Shown one piece after another: positions 1 to 12,086 of a stretch of DNA of 64,000 nt. A program made the position numbers and the translations under genes. The notes beneath the pieces are model-generated. The model was not told the origin of the DNA, did not search any database, and saw nothing but the letters and a program-made list of their open reading frames with translations. The stretch covers positions 33,442,411 through 33,506,410 of the forward strand of contig NC_041004.1 of NCBI RefSeq assembly GCF_004193775.1, given 5' to 3'. The stretch is from Glycine soja (lineage: Eukaryota > Streptophyta > Magnoliopsida > Fabales > Fabaceae). The number at the start of each line of letters is the position of its first letter. Position 1 is the stretch's first letter.

Positions 1-2835
1 TTTATTTGTTAAATGACATGTAATTTTCTCAGGTTGCAAATGGAGCAATTGATGAGACTACAGTGAGGAAAGGAAATGAAGCTGTGCTCTGGTATTCTTA
101 TCTCAACTTCTTATCGTGTCATATATAGTTTATTGAAAGAGAGTTGCTATGATACCCAGGCTCTTCTTTGGTATTGGTGTCCTTGATGAGTTGTGAAACA
201 TTTATTAGTTGTTGGTTATACTTGATGGCTTCTGGAAACTCTCCTTGATGTTTAAGCTATAATTGAAGATACATTAATGGTTTGCCTTTCTAACACAGTG
301 CTCTTTAGGCTTGAGGATGAGAAAATACACAATCCCACTCTAGTTTATGCTGAAATTAACTTCATTTAGAAGAATGGGAGCAACAAGAATTAAACTCATG
401 ATTACTTGGTCACAAAGGCTCTAATCCCGTGTTAAGAACCAACCAACCCAAAAGCTTAGGCTATTAGCTGACCTTTGAATAGTTTTATGTCTTTTGTGAA
501 CTCCAAACATTTATTGAGAGAAATGAGAACAAGCAACAACAATATTTGAAACAAGGTATTGATACCTGGGGAAAATGGGAATTGGAGTAAAGCCTTTACC
601 AAAAGTTACCCAATATTGCTTTTTTCTTTGTTTATTAGAAATGTGTTATTGATGTAATATAAAACCATCCATTTGTCTTCTCCTAACAGCTTAAGCTCTT
701 AGGATAGTTGGTTTATGGCATGATATTGGAGCTCTATAACAATATGGCCATCTTCATCTATAGTTATGTCCTTACCACCCTCCATGCTTACTACCAAATT
801 TAATAAGTTAAATGCAGCACAAGGTAAAGGGTTGTGTGATACTGTGATAGGGCACACCAGAGATGTCACATAAAACCTTTCATGTGTTTTCACCTGACAA
901 CTTAAGCTTCTAGAATAGTCTGTTTATGACAAAATGAATATTAGAGATAATAGGATATAACCTCAACTGTCGTGCTAATTGGATCCAGTGATCTTTTACA
1001 ACAAAGGGAGGGAAGGAGAGTGCTATTGTTTATTCAATTCTTAAGAATAAATTAACATATTTGCACAATGTAATGTGCACATCTTATGTTTGTACTTTAC
1101 GGGGAAGCCACATTAAATTAACATTTTGACTATAATTGCAGGGCTCGCTATGAAGATGCTAAGTTCTTTTATGAGATGGACACTTGTAAAAGGTTTTCAG
1201 AATTCCGAAAGCAACTGAAAAACATTCTCTTTCATGTAAGTTGCAAATTAAACTTTTAGCTAAGTGCTTGTATGTAAAGCTGCTGCTAACCAGAATGTAT
1301 AAAAGATTCTTCTCTCTTAATTGGAAAGTTGAACAAATAGCTATTTATCATTTACTATTTTTTATTTTTATTTTCCATTAGTATTTTTATTTTCTTCTAA
1401 ATCAGGTCATATAATTTCTTACAAGTTCATTGTTGATATTGAGAAGAAAATAAGGGATAACTTAGATAATTTAGATAATGATACTATGTGAAAGTTGTTG
1501 AAAATACAGTGCTTAACCTCTGGTATCTTGTTTGTTTTGATAACGTGGAATGAAACAGGAGAAGCTTGGAACCATGCTGGATAAGATGACTCGTGTTGAA
1601 AACATGGTTACTAAACTAAGTTGCCTCCTAGATATCAATGAAGATGTGCAACAAATTATCCGGGATGCTTCCTCACTTGCTATGTCTGTTCTTGCCACTG
1701 CAGTTGTCACTGAATTTACATCACTTTCAGGAATTATGGGGCGTCATTATGCCCTTAGAGATGGATACTCAGACCAGGTTGTTTAATTTTTGGTTGGCTA
1801 TTATTTGATAATCTAAAAAATCATGTTTTGCCCTTGCAATCTTTAATACTTCATTGCATCCTATTCGGTTACTAGCTACTTAATATCTGTACATAATTTT
1901 TCTTTTCCTTGTCGCTTTTTGCAGATTGCAGAGGCCTTGCTTGAGATCACACTTCCTAGATTTTCTGGGGACATACTTCCCAAAAGTGATGCTGACATAG
2001 TTTTGGCAATTGCTGATAGGTGAAACTGATTTCAGAATATAAATCTTTTCCTGTTTATTTTAGTGATCATTCAGATTTAGTGATTGAGGTTTATAGGCAG
2101 AGTTGGTTAGCTATTTACTAACCAATCAGATTAGCATTCAAATTCAAAAATAAAATAGAAAATATAAGGTTAAGACCAGTAAAAATCTCATCTATTCTAA
2201 AGATTATAGAATTAATTTATTCTAATGTTTCCTAACAGCTTTGACCGTAGTATTTTCCTTCTTCCTGGTCTTGACATTATTGCCAAAAGAATCAGCTATG
2301 CTATTGCATCCCTCCAGGAGTCCCCTTTCCTTTAATTCCTTATTTCTATCATGGAGCTGTCTTTCGTTTCACTACGAAATGAGTTTATACTGCAAATTGT
2401 TATACTAGAATATGTCCCAACTGATTTTGACAACATAGCTCTGCATCTAACGAGATATGATAGTTGTCTGCAGATTAGATAGCCTGCTAGGTTTATTTAC
2501 TGCTGGTTGTCAACCTAGCTCCACAAATGACCCGTTTGGTCTACGAAGAATTTCATATGGTCTTGTAAGGATGACATACTTTTCATCTGTCTAATTTTTG
2601 TTCATGTTCTTTTCTATTTCCTTTTGTAATTTTTTCCTTAAGTTTAAATTCTAGAAAGACAATTGCTTGCACTCAAAGAGATGCACTATATACTCCATGT
2701 GCAACTATTGGTGGAAAAGAATAAAAATCTAGATTTTAAGAAGGCCCTAGAACTTGCTGCAGATGCCCAGTCCATTAAAGTAGATCCTCATGTAACAGAT
2801 GATGTAAGATGAATGTCTTTCATAAATTTAAATTT

Positions 2836-2870
2836 CCATTAAAGTAGATCCTCATGTAATAGATGATGCA
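2836..2870 (+). repeat. Partial tandem copy of an exon end
   Basis: The end of the exon at 2770-2803 (CCATTAAAGTAGATCCTCAT...) recurs about 66 bp downstream, with a C-to-T change. The copy is followed by GCAGATGTCCAG, which resembles the GCAGATGCCCAG upstream of the first copy. It is a small local duplication inside the intron next to the missing exon. Confidence 0.75.
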
Positions 2871-3191
2871 GATGTCCAGTTCGATTTTGATTATTTTTAG
2901 GAAAACAATTTCTTTTTGTTTATCTAAAACCTAAGCCATACTTACCTCCTGAATTGCTTATCATTTTGAACACCATTGACTTTACACATATATACTAATT
3001 ACCAGATATTTCTAACATGTATCAAATTGTTGGAGCATATGGGGTTAGACTATTGTATGAGTTAGGGAGAGATATGTCATTAGCATTTGCACCCATTATA
3101 GGCAATTTTAAAGTGTATCTTTGTTGCAGATCAGAAATTTAATAAGTGATCACTAAGATATTCTTTCATTTGTCTTTTTTTATGCATCTGA

Positions 3192-3510
3192 TAAGAACTT
3201 TGGGAGAACCACACTACAAAAGCTAGTCATTGTAGTTGACGAGTTCAATGCCTTATAAACCCCACCCCAAAATCCCACATTTCTAATGTAGGACTGAAGT
3301 CCCATTTCTCGCAATTGGATCCTAACATCCAGCCAAACTCCACATCCGCGTTGCTTGTTTTTAGATGAGAGACATGGTGAATAGCTCAGATACTAATTAA
3401 TAAGAACTTTGGGAGAATCATACCACAAAATCTAGCCAGAGCACCAGAATCCATTACTTTCTATGCAGGACTCGACTTCCATCCATGCCTTGCAGTTGGA
3501 TCCTAACTGT
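3192..3510. repeat. Two copies of an intronic dispersed repeat
   Basis: AAGAACTTTGGGAGAACCAC (from about 3193) and AAGAACTTTGGGAGAATCAT (from about 3403) begin two similar blocks. Both contain 'CACAAAA-CTAGCC', a 'GTAGGACT / GCAGGACTC' segment and end near TTGGATCCTAAC. It looks like a short interspersed legume repeat present twice in tandem. Its insertion sits where an exon of the synthetase gene has been lost. Confidence 0.55.
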
Positions 3511-6025
3511 ATCACTACTATAATTGGATACCTGATGTTTTGCTCACCAACTATTTTAACAATGATATATTTTCCTATAGAACATGTGCCCTAAACATCT
3601 TGCTGTATTTGTGCATATACTATTATACTCTGATCCTATTTTAATAATGCTTTGTAATGTTTTTTATGACATGATATTATACTTTGATCCTAAGAGTGGT
3701 CAGGTGAGTTTCACCATGCTGCTATATTTTTTTAACAGGTTGACAAGGGGGTGAATGCAGAATTTGTTCGATCGATCCTTGTAGAAAGAGCAAATTTTCC
3801 CTGTCTTGCAGCAAAATCAGCGTATAAAGTAAGTATTCCTCTTTCACTTTACTCCATATTCCTTTGACATTGATCATTGATGTATACTGCTAATTGTTTT
3901 TCGTGATTAACTACATCATGGAGGTTCTATGATAAATGGAAATATGTATTTGTAGTTACTTAGTAATAAAATATGCTATCTCTCAGCTACATTTTGAGAT
4001 TTTGAGATTTAGGCTGAATATCTTGTAGATCTTATAATATTCTTTCCCTAATTATAGGAAACCTCATTTACAGAATTTCTCTCCCTCTCTCTTTGTATGT
4101 ATGTGTGTGTATATAGCACGAATGAGAGAACATGAAGGCATGCCAACACTCATGCCCTGAGATGTATTTACGCTAAAGAATATTTATTCAGAAACAATGT
4201 CCGAGTATGAATATGATCCAATATCGTATGTAGCAGCTGAAGTTAACATTTGCTACTTTAGGGAGCTTTCCAATATAGCTTAGCTAAGTAGGTAACTAAC
4301 CTGTAACTGTAAGTTAGGTGTACAGCTGTCGGCCTAAACTGAAAAATAACATTCCTCTATGAAGGAAATCAACTTATTCAATTTTTATTACTTTTTAAAA
4401 GTTTTTATATATTCCTGATTGTTTACAATGGTTGATTCAGATGGAAGAATTATCTAAAGGAACCTTTTCCTAAAGTTGTTGAAGCATACTCCTGGCCAAC
4501 AAGAATTGTCCGTGGGAAAGAAGATGAACTTCATATGGAGGTATTTTTTTCTTATTTTAATTATTGTAAGTATATAGAGGAAAATTACAGTCAAATCTTA
4601 AACTAACCAATTTTAGGAGTTATGCATAACATAAAAGCCACAACATTTATGAATAAATTTAAGAATGGTTGCCTTTACTCATTATAGCATAAAATAAATC
4701 ACAGCAATAATTTGGGTGGTAATGCTACCAGTGTTTTAATCTATCTTGTGGATTTCATTAATATATCTAAAATGAATAATAAGTTTGTGCATTTGATTGT
4801 CTTTATTTTCCCATTTTATTTGGCTTTTTCTCCTAGTTAAGGTTTAATCTAGACATACTAGTATAACTCAACTGAAAGATAAGCAGGAGGCAGATGACCT
4901 AAACTTAATCCTGGAAGTATAAGATTGTTACTCTTTATTTTGGAGATGAAATTTGTAGTTTGAATGACAATGATGAGAACATAGCAACTAATTTGTTTGA
5001 ATTTTTATATTTGATCTAATTATTGTTTATATATACGAATGACTTCTTTTCACTTCTAGGTCTATTAGTTTTGACATTTCTCTTAATGCTTAAACTTACA
5101 TGATTAGGTGGACGAGACTGCTTTTGTGACAAATGAAGAGAGTGTTTTATGCGGCACATTTTTGTCAGTCAAAAAGAGTATCAATCCTGGTACTTTTTCT
5201 TTAACTTGGTACTTTAGCTAATATCATTAATTTCCTTTTACACGACATTGGATTTCCTTTTCCAGTTTCCTTATTTATATTATCATATTTAATTTTCTTT
5301 GTACAGGTTTTGGCATCGATGATTTTGCAGAAATTTCATGTCAGTTAATACAGCCGCTTGAGGATTTCTTCAATAATGTCTTTGTAATGGTGGTATGTTG
5401 TTAATCTTACTGCTCTTATATAATTAGATAATGGGTGTTAATATATTTGTGCTGACTCTGAATACAAGCACTTTAGTAGTAGTGTTTCATGGAATTGAAG
5501 GAAGAAGACTATTACAAGCCTGATATATATAGATAAATAAAATAAGTCCACGAATAAAATTGACTCGGAATTACTGGTCGTCTAAAGGACTTTATATTGC
5601 AGAGATTTTCTTCCAAAATTTAGTCTTATAAGGAATTTTTGTTCTTGGTTATAAAATTATGTTTTTACTCTTATTATTGTTATCGTTTAGTAGTGCTTTT
5701 TGCTGTAAAGTTTGTCTTATGCTATTATCTGCAGTTTGAGTTGGATAACCATAATTGGAATGTTTTTAACTGGAACTACTCTAATTTTCTTTCTGGTGTA
5801 AAATAGGACGATGACAAGATCAGAGTAAACAGGTTAGCTCTGCTAAAAGGAATTGTTGAACTCCCTAAAGGAATAGCAGACCTTACTGTTCTGCCAGGAT
5901 TTTAAGGATTGGTAAAATTATTTATTTCCATAGGATATAGACCATATTTTTTTTAGGCTCCAAAAGTTTTGACCAATTAGGCCATATTTATTTTTTTCGC
6001 CCTCTTGATTGTTGTTTGGGTGATG

Positions 6026-6060
6026 CTAGGTGCACCAGTGTTATTGCTTGTGCACCTAGT
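6026..6060. repeat. Terminal hairpin of MULE A
   Basis: CTAGGTGCAC at 6026-6035 and its exact reverse complement GTGCACCTAG at 6051-6060 can fold into a 10-bp stem with a 15-nt loop. A similar fold occurs at the right end of MULE B. Confidence 0.7.
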
Positions 6061-6322
6061 AATTTTAATTAATTCCGTAAATGTTCTTGTGCTTTCTTCT
6101 TCCTTTTTAAGTTGGTTTCAAAGGTTTTTTCATTTACGCTTCCATGCTTTGTTCTTCGCTTTCTCCCTTTTGTGTTGGTTTTTCATTGTTGAGAGAGGTA
6201 CTGCTTCGGTCGAGGTGAAAGTGTTACAGGTCGGTGGTGATTATTACAGTGGTTGGTTCGTTGTTGGAGGTACACTAGGTACGCACTGTTGCTGGGTGAG
6301 TGAGTTGATTAGTTGGACACTC

Positions 6323-7376
6323 ATACGCTGGGCGATTGACTAAGGATGAAAAGATAATTATTGCTGATATGACAAAGTCAATGGTTAAACCAAGAAACAT
6401 TTTGTTAACGTTGAAAGAACACAATGTCAATAGTTGTACAACAATCAAACAAATATACATACAATGCAAGAAGTGCATAACGTTCTTCCATTAGAGAAAA
6501 TGATACTGAAATGTAACATTTAATGAAGCTTCTTGAACGGTATCAATATATTCATTGGCATAGATTAATGGATGAAGATGTGGTACGTGATATCTTTCAG
6601 TGCCACCCTGATGCTGTGGTATGGGCTTTAAAACGGTTTCAAGGTTTATTTCTAAGACGTGATGCCCTCCCTAGAGTTATTGTGATTGACAGAGACCTAT
6701 CATTGAAGAATGCAGTGAAAACTATATTCCCTGAGTGTACAGACTTGTTGTGTAGGTTTCACATCGACAAGAATGTCAAGGCAAAATGTAAATCTCTAAT
6801 TGGTCAAAAAAATGCTTGGGAGTATATGATGGATGCCTGAGGAAGTTTGGTTGATTGTCCTTCGGAACATCAGTTTGATGATTGCCTTAAGAAGTTTGAA
6901 ATTGCTTGTTCACCTTGGTCAATGTTTGTTGACTATGTTAATGAAACATGAATAATCCCCCACAAGAAAAAAATTGTTACAACCTGGAAGAATGAGGTGA
7001 TGCACTTAGGAAACACAACAACAAACAAGTATGAAAATGTTCAAGTTTTTGTATTAGGGTTGATGAATTGATGAATTTTAATTATTGTATTTGTTTATTT
7101 TTTTATGTATTTCAAATGTAGGGTTGAATCTGTTCATTGAGCTTTAAAAAGAGTATTACATAATAGCCTTGGAGACTTATGTAGTGTTTGGGATTCCATA
7201 AATAACATGATCATGTTGCAACACACTAAAATTAAAGCATCCTTTGAAACAAGTACACATGTGGTTGGACATGTTTTTAAAGTTACCTTATACAAGAGGC
7301 TTCTTGGCATGGTTTCAAGGTATGCTTTAAATTAGATTGTTGCTGAGTTTGAGTGTGTACATTATGCTGGCAAGAA
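6323..7376 (+). pseudogene. FAR1/MULE transposase remnant of MULE A
   Basis: Begins mid-protein (AGTTGGACA, then GRLTKDEK-like) and runs through LTLKEHNVNSCTTIKQ and LLERYQYIHWHRL to CRFHIDKNVKAKCKSL, with one intron (about 7021-7120) before VESVH-ALKRVLHNSLGDL. The open segment 6523-6840 has CHPDAV joined directly to VWALKRF. Compared with MULE B this lacks about 54 residues, including IDSTYKTN with the first catalytic aspartate. The CxxH motif (CRFH) is kept. A TGA follows MMDA at 6838, and a shift near 6480 follows ARSA. It ends at ...HYAGKNPS where it meets the PMD tail. Not functional. Confidence 0.8.
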
Positions 7377-7394
7377 TCCTTCTTCTTGGCATGG

Positions 7395-8965
7395 GCCGCT
7401 GCTATTGCTGGTGCCACTAGGACCTCAGGGATATGTGGCTCCACATATGGAACATCCTGCGTCACAGGTGGATGTCTAGCCAGATCAGCAGGTTGTGCCG
7501 ATGTCATGAATGGATGAGAAATCATGAGGAATCATTCCATGTAATCTGATGCACATTGTCCTGACACAACACATATCTTCCCTGCTACTGCAAGATAGTC
7601 AAAGTAATGCATCCACCTATCGTCAATATCTTCAAATGATAACATGAAACCTATAGTCTATGGAGGAATGGTATGAACGTATCCAAGTTGCGCACCACCC
7701 TCTTTGGTCGGTGTCTGACCACAATGGGACCCCATCGTAGATGACCTGAAAAGCATGAAATCAAATCAAACTCTTGCACTCCGTGGTGCTCACCGTAAGG
7801 CATCCAGCAAACATCAGGAATTGTGAATCCATCTAGATGTTTCTAGTACATCAATGCAGGTAATGACTTCAAAGAAGTCTTCGTAGCAATCCACCGGCAG
7901 GCACGTGGTGAGATCTCATCATAGTCTGGATCAGTCAAACACTCAGCAACAGAGGAAAAATGCCCATATATCCAACACTACAAAGATTAGATCAAAATAA
8001 AACAAATGTCAAATGAACATATTAAAAACATAGTCCAAATTAACATATTAAAAACATATTAATTTCCTGTAATAGAGTGATGTAACTAACAAGCTGTCGG
8101 TCGCCGCTCTTACTAGCATCATTCAAATGATCATACATATGCACTAGGGCGGAAGTTCCCCATGCATAGCTTCCACTCTGACTTAAGTCTCAGAAAGCGT
8201 CAAAAAAATAACATGAACATGTGTTGCACTCTTGTTAGCAAAAAGAGTGCAACCTAACAAATGCAGCAAATAGGCACGAGCTGCAACAGTCAATGTCCGG
8301 CCTCACATCTACTCTGATATATATCTTGTAGCTATGATAGGCGTACGTATGCCTCATGACATTATGTTGTCTCATCTCTAGCTTCCTCTCTGGAGACTTC
8401 AAGTAACTCCATCAACATCAAGATTGCTTCGTCGACATGCAGAGGCTCGAAGCTGTGGAATGTGCCTATAATTGGAAGATGAAGTAGAGACGCCACATCA
8501 TCCAGGGTGATGGTCAGATCTCCAACAGGAAGATGGAAATTGCTAGTTTCCTTATGCCACCTCTTCACAAAAGGGGATATAAGTCCCTGATCGCCAGTGT
8601 CTACTGAACATGTGATCAAAGGACTTAATTATGTGGCAGCGACTAGCCTTTCAATTTTTGGAGCAGGTCTCCCAAATTTCTGAACCTTCTTTCCATGGGA
8701 GGATAACTTCAATTCAGGATATTCTTGCAAAAAACAAATAAATGATTCAACAACTTATAAAAATAATAATTAAAATTATGACAAATTTAAATAATAACAA
8801 ATACTTAACAAATAAGTTTAACTAAAAAATTTAAATACCTCTTCATTCCATACGATGACTACAACATGGTCACCATAGTCAGTCAGCACCGATGGGTCAC
8901 GCGGCCCACCTGGAAATCCCTCAACATCATCAACAGTTTCTTCAGCATCATCAACGTCTTCATGT
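7395..8965 (-). pseudogene. Plant-mobile-domain (PMD) gene remnant of MULE A
   Basis: Read on the minus strand: a truncated first exon ending at a GTATTT donor near 8840 (…DYGDHVVVIVWNEE), then a long second exon (KLSSHGKKVQKFGRP, LPVGDLTITLDDVASLLHLP, PLHVDEAILMLMELL), then CWIYGHFSSVAECLTDPDYD and a proline-rich tail (VTQDVPYVEPHIPEV). This is the retrotransposon/MULE-associated PMD family, annotated in plants as MAIN-like or 'serine/threonine-protein phosphatase 7 long form homolog'. Several stops interrupt it (for example AAT-stop-LSPL near 8625), and both its 5' end and last exon are missing. Confidence 0.75.
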
Positions 8966-10879
8966 TATATAAAGGTTCTTTAGTTATGGTAAGATTTAAT
9001 CATATCTTTATCTCCATAACTCTTAAAATAAGATATGATTAGGTAAGATATAAGAGAATTATGATAGGATATGATTAGATTAGATCCCTTAATACCTGAA
9101 CCATAAGATTAAAATATTAATGGTAACAGAAATATTATTTATTCTCTGGATCGGGTCAGACCATTGGGGCTCGGCCCAACGAAGCTCAAATGGTACACGT
9201 CCAGTAAACCAAGATATTGGGCTCGATAATGTATAAATTGAATAATGTAATAAATTAAATTAAATGAGTATAAGTAAATCATGAACTATAATAAAGCTAT
9301 AAGTATCACAGATATTTGCCAGCTTTTTGCAATTTGAAATAGTTACTGCTGAATATGAAGTCTCAGTCTTATTAGATTGATTTTAGACATCACCAATATG
9401 TTATATGTGACATTTCTTCATAATTTGCTTCTCTTTTCCATAGAGCATCCTTCACATTTAATGTCATGCTTATAATTATTTTTCTTTATACTCCTCTATG
9501 AGTCTTTCATATCTTCTCATAAAGCGCACACACATCTTGCTTAATCTCCAATTAATCTCCACTTGTAGTTGACTATTTGTGGTTATGGCTATAATAAGCA
9601 TCCATTTATGATTGAAGTAATTTTAAAAGGATTGAAGAGTACTGCAAGTATTTTAAGCATGGGGATTTTGACTAATGCTATTTTGAGTTAAAAAGTTATG
9701 GTTGCATCCCATCTTTAATTACATGGAAAGGTTCATTAAGGTGTTTTGTCATTAATATTTTAAAAGCATTGAATAGTTGACATTTATCAACATGTGGATT
9801 TGATTGGGGCAGGAAAACTCCTTTAGGCAAGACCCATAAGTTAATATTAGGATCATGCTACTTGCCTCATCACGATAAAGAAGAAAATTAAACTAAGCAG
9901 ATCAAACTCAAGTAAATGATTCATAAAAAACAACTCAAATTACACTCACAATCCCTGACTTTTTTCAAATTACACGTAACATTAACTTTTTTTTATTCCT
10001 ATTCACTAATCCCTTTTATATTTGAAAATATTACACTGACATTTTCTTATATTATACTTGCATTCCCTAAAACAGAGATTACTATAATGGTTAAAAAAAT
10101 AGGGAATGTCGATGTAATTTTATGAAATCTCATGGATCGTTAGTGTAATTATTAAAAAAAATTAGACTGATGGCATATCAAACTCAAAAACTTAAGTGTG
10201 AGTAGGCAATAGAAAATTAAAGGGATAAAAAGAGCTTGCATGGTGTTTGGTAGTTCCTTCTTTATTGTTTGTTTTTATCTCCACCTCCTATAATGATAGA
10301 ATCTTGATTTCAAGTGCTTGATGTGGTCTGTATGCAGGCAAAATTTGCTTAACACTTAAAGCATTTCTCATACTAGGATCGAAGAAGGCATTTGATTTTA
10401 GTGTTTCTTTGCCGCTAAAGAAGAAAAAATAGAAAGGTTACTTAAGCTGCTAAAGGTAGTTTAGTGGAGTGTGGAGCAAAAGTAGTTTGTTAAATGCTTT
10501 ATGTTTAAAATTTAGCTTGTGCATTAGTTGTACACTTGTACTTAAAAAGAAAAAGAAGGAAGGTGGATAGGAGTAAGACAAATCATACCGTATCAATAAC
10601 ATCCACCTTAATTAGCTTTAGCTTCTAGTTTGTACAATTTCTGATCTTGAATTTATAGCTAGTATTAAAAGAGTCGTTAGAACCAATAGATATGAAGAAT
10701 GGTCATACCTCAGCAGAAAGAGACATGATTTCTACTAGAAAATATTTATGATAATAGTTGTAGTCTAGATTGTATCTTTTACATTTTATTATTTCATGAA
10801 CATTTAAATCACTTAAACATTGTTATTGTTGGAAAATATATTAATGCCTTCGCAAAATTATTTACACCCCCCAACCGAG
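8966..10879. other. Non-coding stretch between MULEs A and B
   Basis: AT-rich sequence with no gene that I can support. 9130-9240 has a GC-richer patch (CGGGTCAGACCATTGGGGCT, TCGGCCCAACG) that looks like a fragment of another transposon, unidentified. It also contains the small foldback at 9936-10122. Confidence 0.5.
9936..10122. repeat. Small foldback, MITE-like
   Basis: CAAATTACACTCACAATCCC (from 9936) is an imperfect inverted match of AGGGAATGTCGATGTAATTT (to about 10120), enclosing about 150 bp of AT-rich sequence. No clear target duplication seen. Confidence 0.35.
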
Positions 10880-10902
10880 GGTGTTGCTAGGTGCACCCAA
10901 CA
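10880..10902 (+). repeat. MULE B left terminal inverted repeat
   Basis: 23 bp identical to the reverse complement of 19416-19438. The central GGTGCACC is itself palindromic. Confidence 0.85.
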
Positions 10903-11136
10903 TTTTTCATTAATGCCCAAAATGCCCCTAGTTTGTTGTTCCTTTTTAAGTTACTTTTTCGGTTTTTTTATGCGCTAATGGTTTTGTGCTTCCCTTTCTC
11001 CCTTTCGTGTTGGTTTTCCATTGTTGAGAGAGGTAGTGGTTTGGTGGAGGTGAAAGTGTTACTAGTCGGTGATTGTTGCGGTTGTTGGTTCGTTTTCGTC
11101 GGAGGTACACCAGGTACACTTTTTTGGCTAAGTGGT

Positions 11137-11369
11137 GATCCGTAAGCCAATTTTTCACATATGGATCAACTTGATCCGTATGATTTATACGGATGAAGTT
11201 GATCCGTAAGTACGAAGTTCATCCGTATAAAGCATACGGATCAACTTCATCCGTATGGTTTATACAGATGAAGTTCATCCGTATAAACCATACGGATGAA
11301 GTTGATCCGTATGTTTTATACAGATGAACTTCATTCGTATAAACCATATGGATCAACTTCATCCGTATT
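11137..11369. repeat. MULE B left subterminal palindrome array
   Basis: About eight units with a period near 31 bp, each a near-palindrome such as ATACGGATCAACTTCATCCG followed by TATG or TATA. The inner arms vary between GATCAA and GATGAA. Subterminal repeats in MULEs and other DNA transposons are usual transposase-binding sites; that role here is inference. Confidence 0.8.
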
Positions 11370-11421
11370 GGTTTTTTGATTTTTTTTAATTCCTTAAAGT
11401 TATATTTTTTTTAATTGTTAA

Positions 11422-11430
11422 TATGTTAAA
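11422..11430. repeat. Target-site duplication, left (MuDR-type element)
   Basis: TATGTTAAA, identical to 16529-16537 across the 5.1-kb element; 9 bp is the standard MULE duplication length. Confidence 0.92.
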
Positions 11431-11545
11431 GAGTGAATAGGCAATTTAGTCCCTAAGATTGTAACCAGTTTGCATATTAGTCCCTGACTTAAATTTTAAT
11501 TCAAAATAGTCCCTAACTTTACCTCCGTTATGCAAATAAGTCCCT
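11431..11545 (+). repeat. Left TIR of the MuDR-type element
   Basis: Starts GAGTGAATAGGCAATTTAG; the right end read inward starts AAATGAATAGGTAATTTAG. The two arms then agree closely through CCAGTTTGCATATTAGTCCC and beyond. Confidence 0.9.
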
Positions 11546-12086
11546 ACTGTTAAAATCTAATTTCCTCCGTTAATCAAATGTCTATTTGGCAAACCTCAGT
11601 CCACGTAAGCATCCCAATGTGGCATGTTTGAGTCCAAGTCAGCAATCCTATGTGGCAAGGCAAGGACTGAATTGAAAAATTAGGTTAAAAAGAAATCAAA
11701 AATGAAGTAAACGCATTTTCCCTTTCACTGTCTTACTGCTTGTAGGGTTTTTTAACTGTTTGCAGTTTGCTCTTCCCTCCCCTGCATTCTCTTTGTCGGT
11801 GATTGTGAGTGTTCGCGCTTGGCAATCAAGTTGGTGGTTTTTTTGCATTCATTTTGTTTGCATTGTTTTGGTGGTTTCATTTGGGGTTTTATATGTTCAA
11901 GGGGTTTCATTTGCATTGTCTTCGCTCTTCGTAGGGAGGTTTATGGTCTTTTATTATTTTCGTTTATGATGCTTTGTTTTTATAGATGACATTGTATGTT
12001 GTTGTGTGATGTGCCTATGTTTGAGTTTGAGTTAGGTTTTTTATTTCCTAATATATGACAATGTTTGTGGTTTCTGATTGTGTAGA

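Larger units (their letters stand above)
33..5905 (+). pseudogene. EDD1: Glycyl-tRNA synthetase beta-region gene (organellar, EDD1-like), 3' part, decayed
   Basis: The family charges tRNA-Gly in chloroplasts and mitochondria. Visible exons: 33-91, 1142-1235, 1559-1777, 1925-2019, 2474-2564, 2699-2803, 3739-3828, 4441-4540, 5108-5189, 5307-5392, 5807-5905 (TAA at 5903). Exon phases agree except where noted. Recognisable peptides are ARYEDAKFFYEMDTC, EKLGTMLDKMTRVENM, GIMGRHYALRDGYSDQ, STNDPFGLRRISYGL, PLEDFFNNVFVMV and the C-terminus LPKGIADLTVLPGF, all typical of bacterial-type GlyS beta subunits fused in plant EDD1. Lesions: the acceptor before GTGCAACTA at 2699 reads AT instead of AG; the short exon expected between 2803 and 3739 (VHQFVTRRLEQ-like) was not found; exon 4441-4540 is 100 nt, not a multiple of three, and reads into TAA soon after MEELSKG. 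The 5' part lies outside the window. Probably a duplicated copy in decay. A functional gene with unusual splicing is less likely. Confidence 0.85.
6019..8965. mobile_element. MULE A: internally deleted remnant of the transposase/PMD MULE family
   Basis: The left end GGTGATGCTAGGTGCACC matches the terminal sequence of MULE B (10880) and MULE C (53177). 6100-6290 parallels the B left end at 10940-11125, for example TTTTCATTGTTGAGAGAGGT and GAGGTGAAAGTGTTAC. After that the element jumps near 6322 into the transposase coding region, then near 7376-7395 directly into the tail of the oppositely oriented PMD gene. It stops near 8965 inside the PMD first exon. The right terminus, subterminal repeats, OTU domain and second gene are all gone. 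The right boundary is approximate. Confidence 0.75.

Noticed and set aside
2240..2321. Extra exon in the synthetase gene (open stretch after CCTAACAG)
   Set aside because: Exons 1925-2019 and 2474-2564 already join in phase through the conserved DRLDSLLGL-type sequence; the stretch matches nothing I know in the family.
11137..11369. CRISPR-like regular array
   Set aside because: Units are alternating palindromes with no unique spacers, in a plant transposon end.
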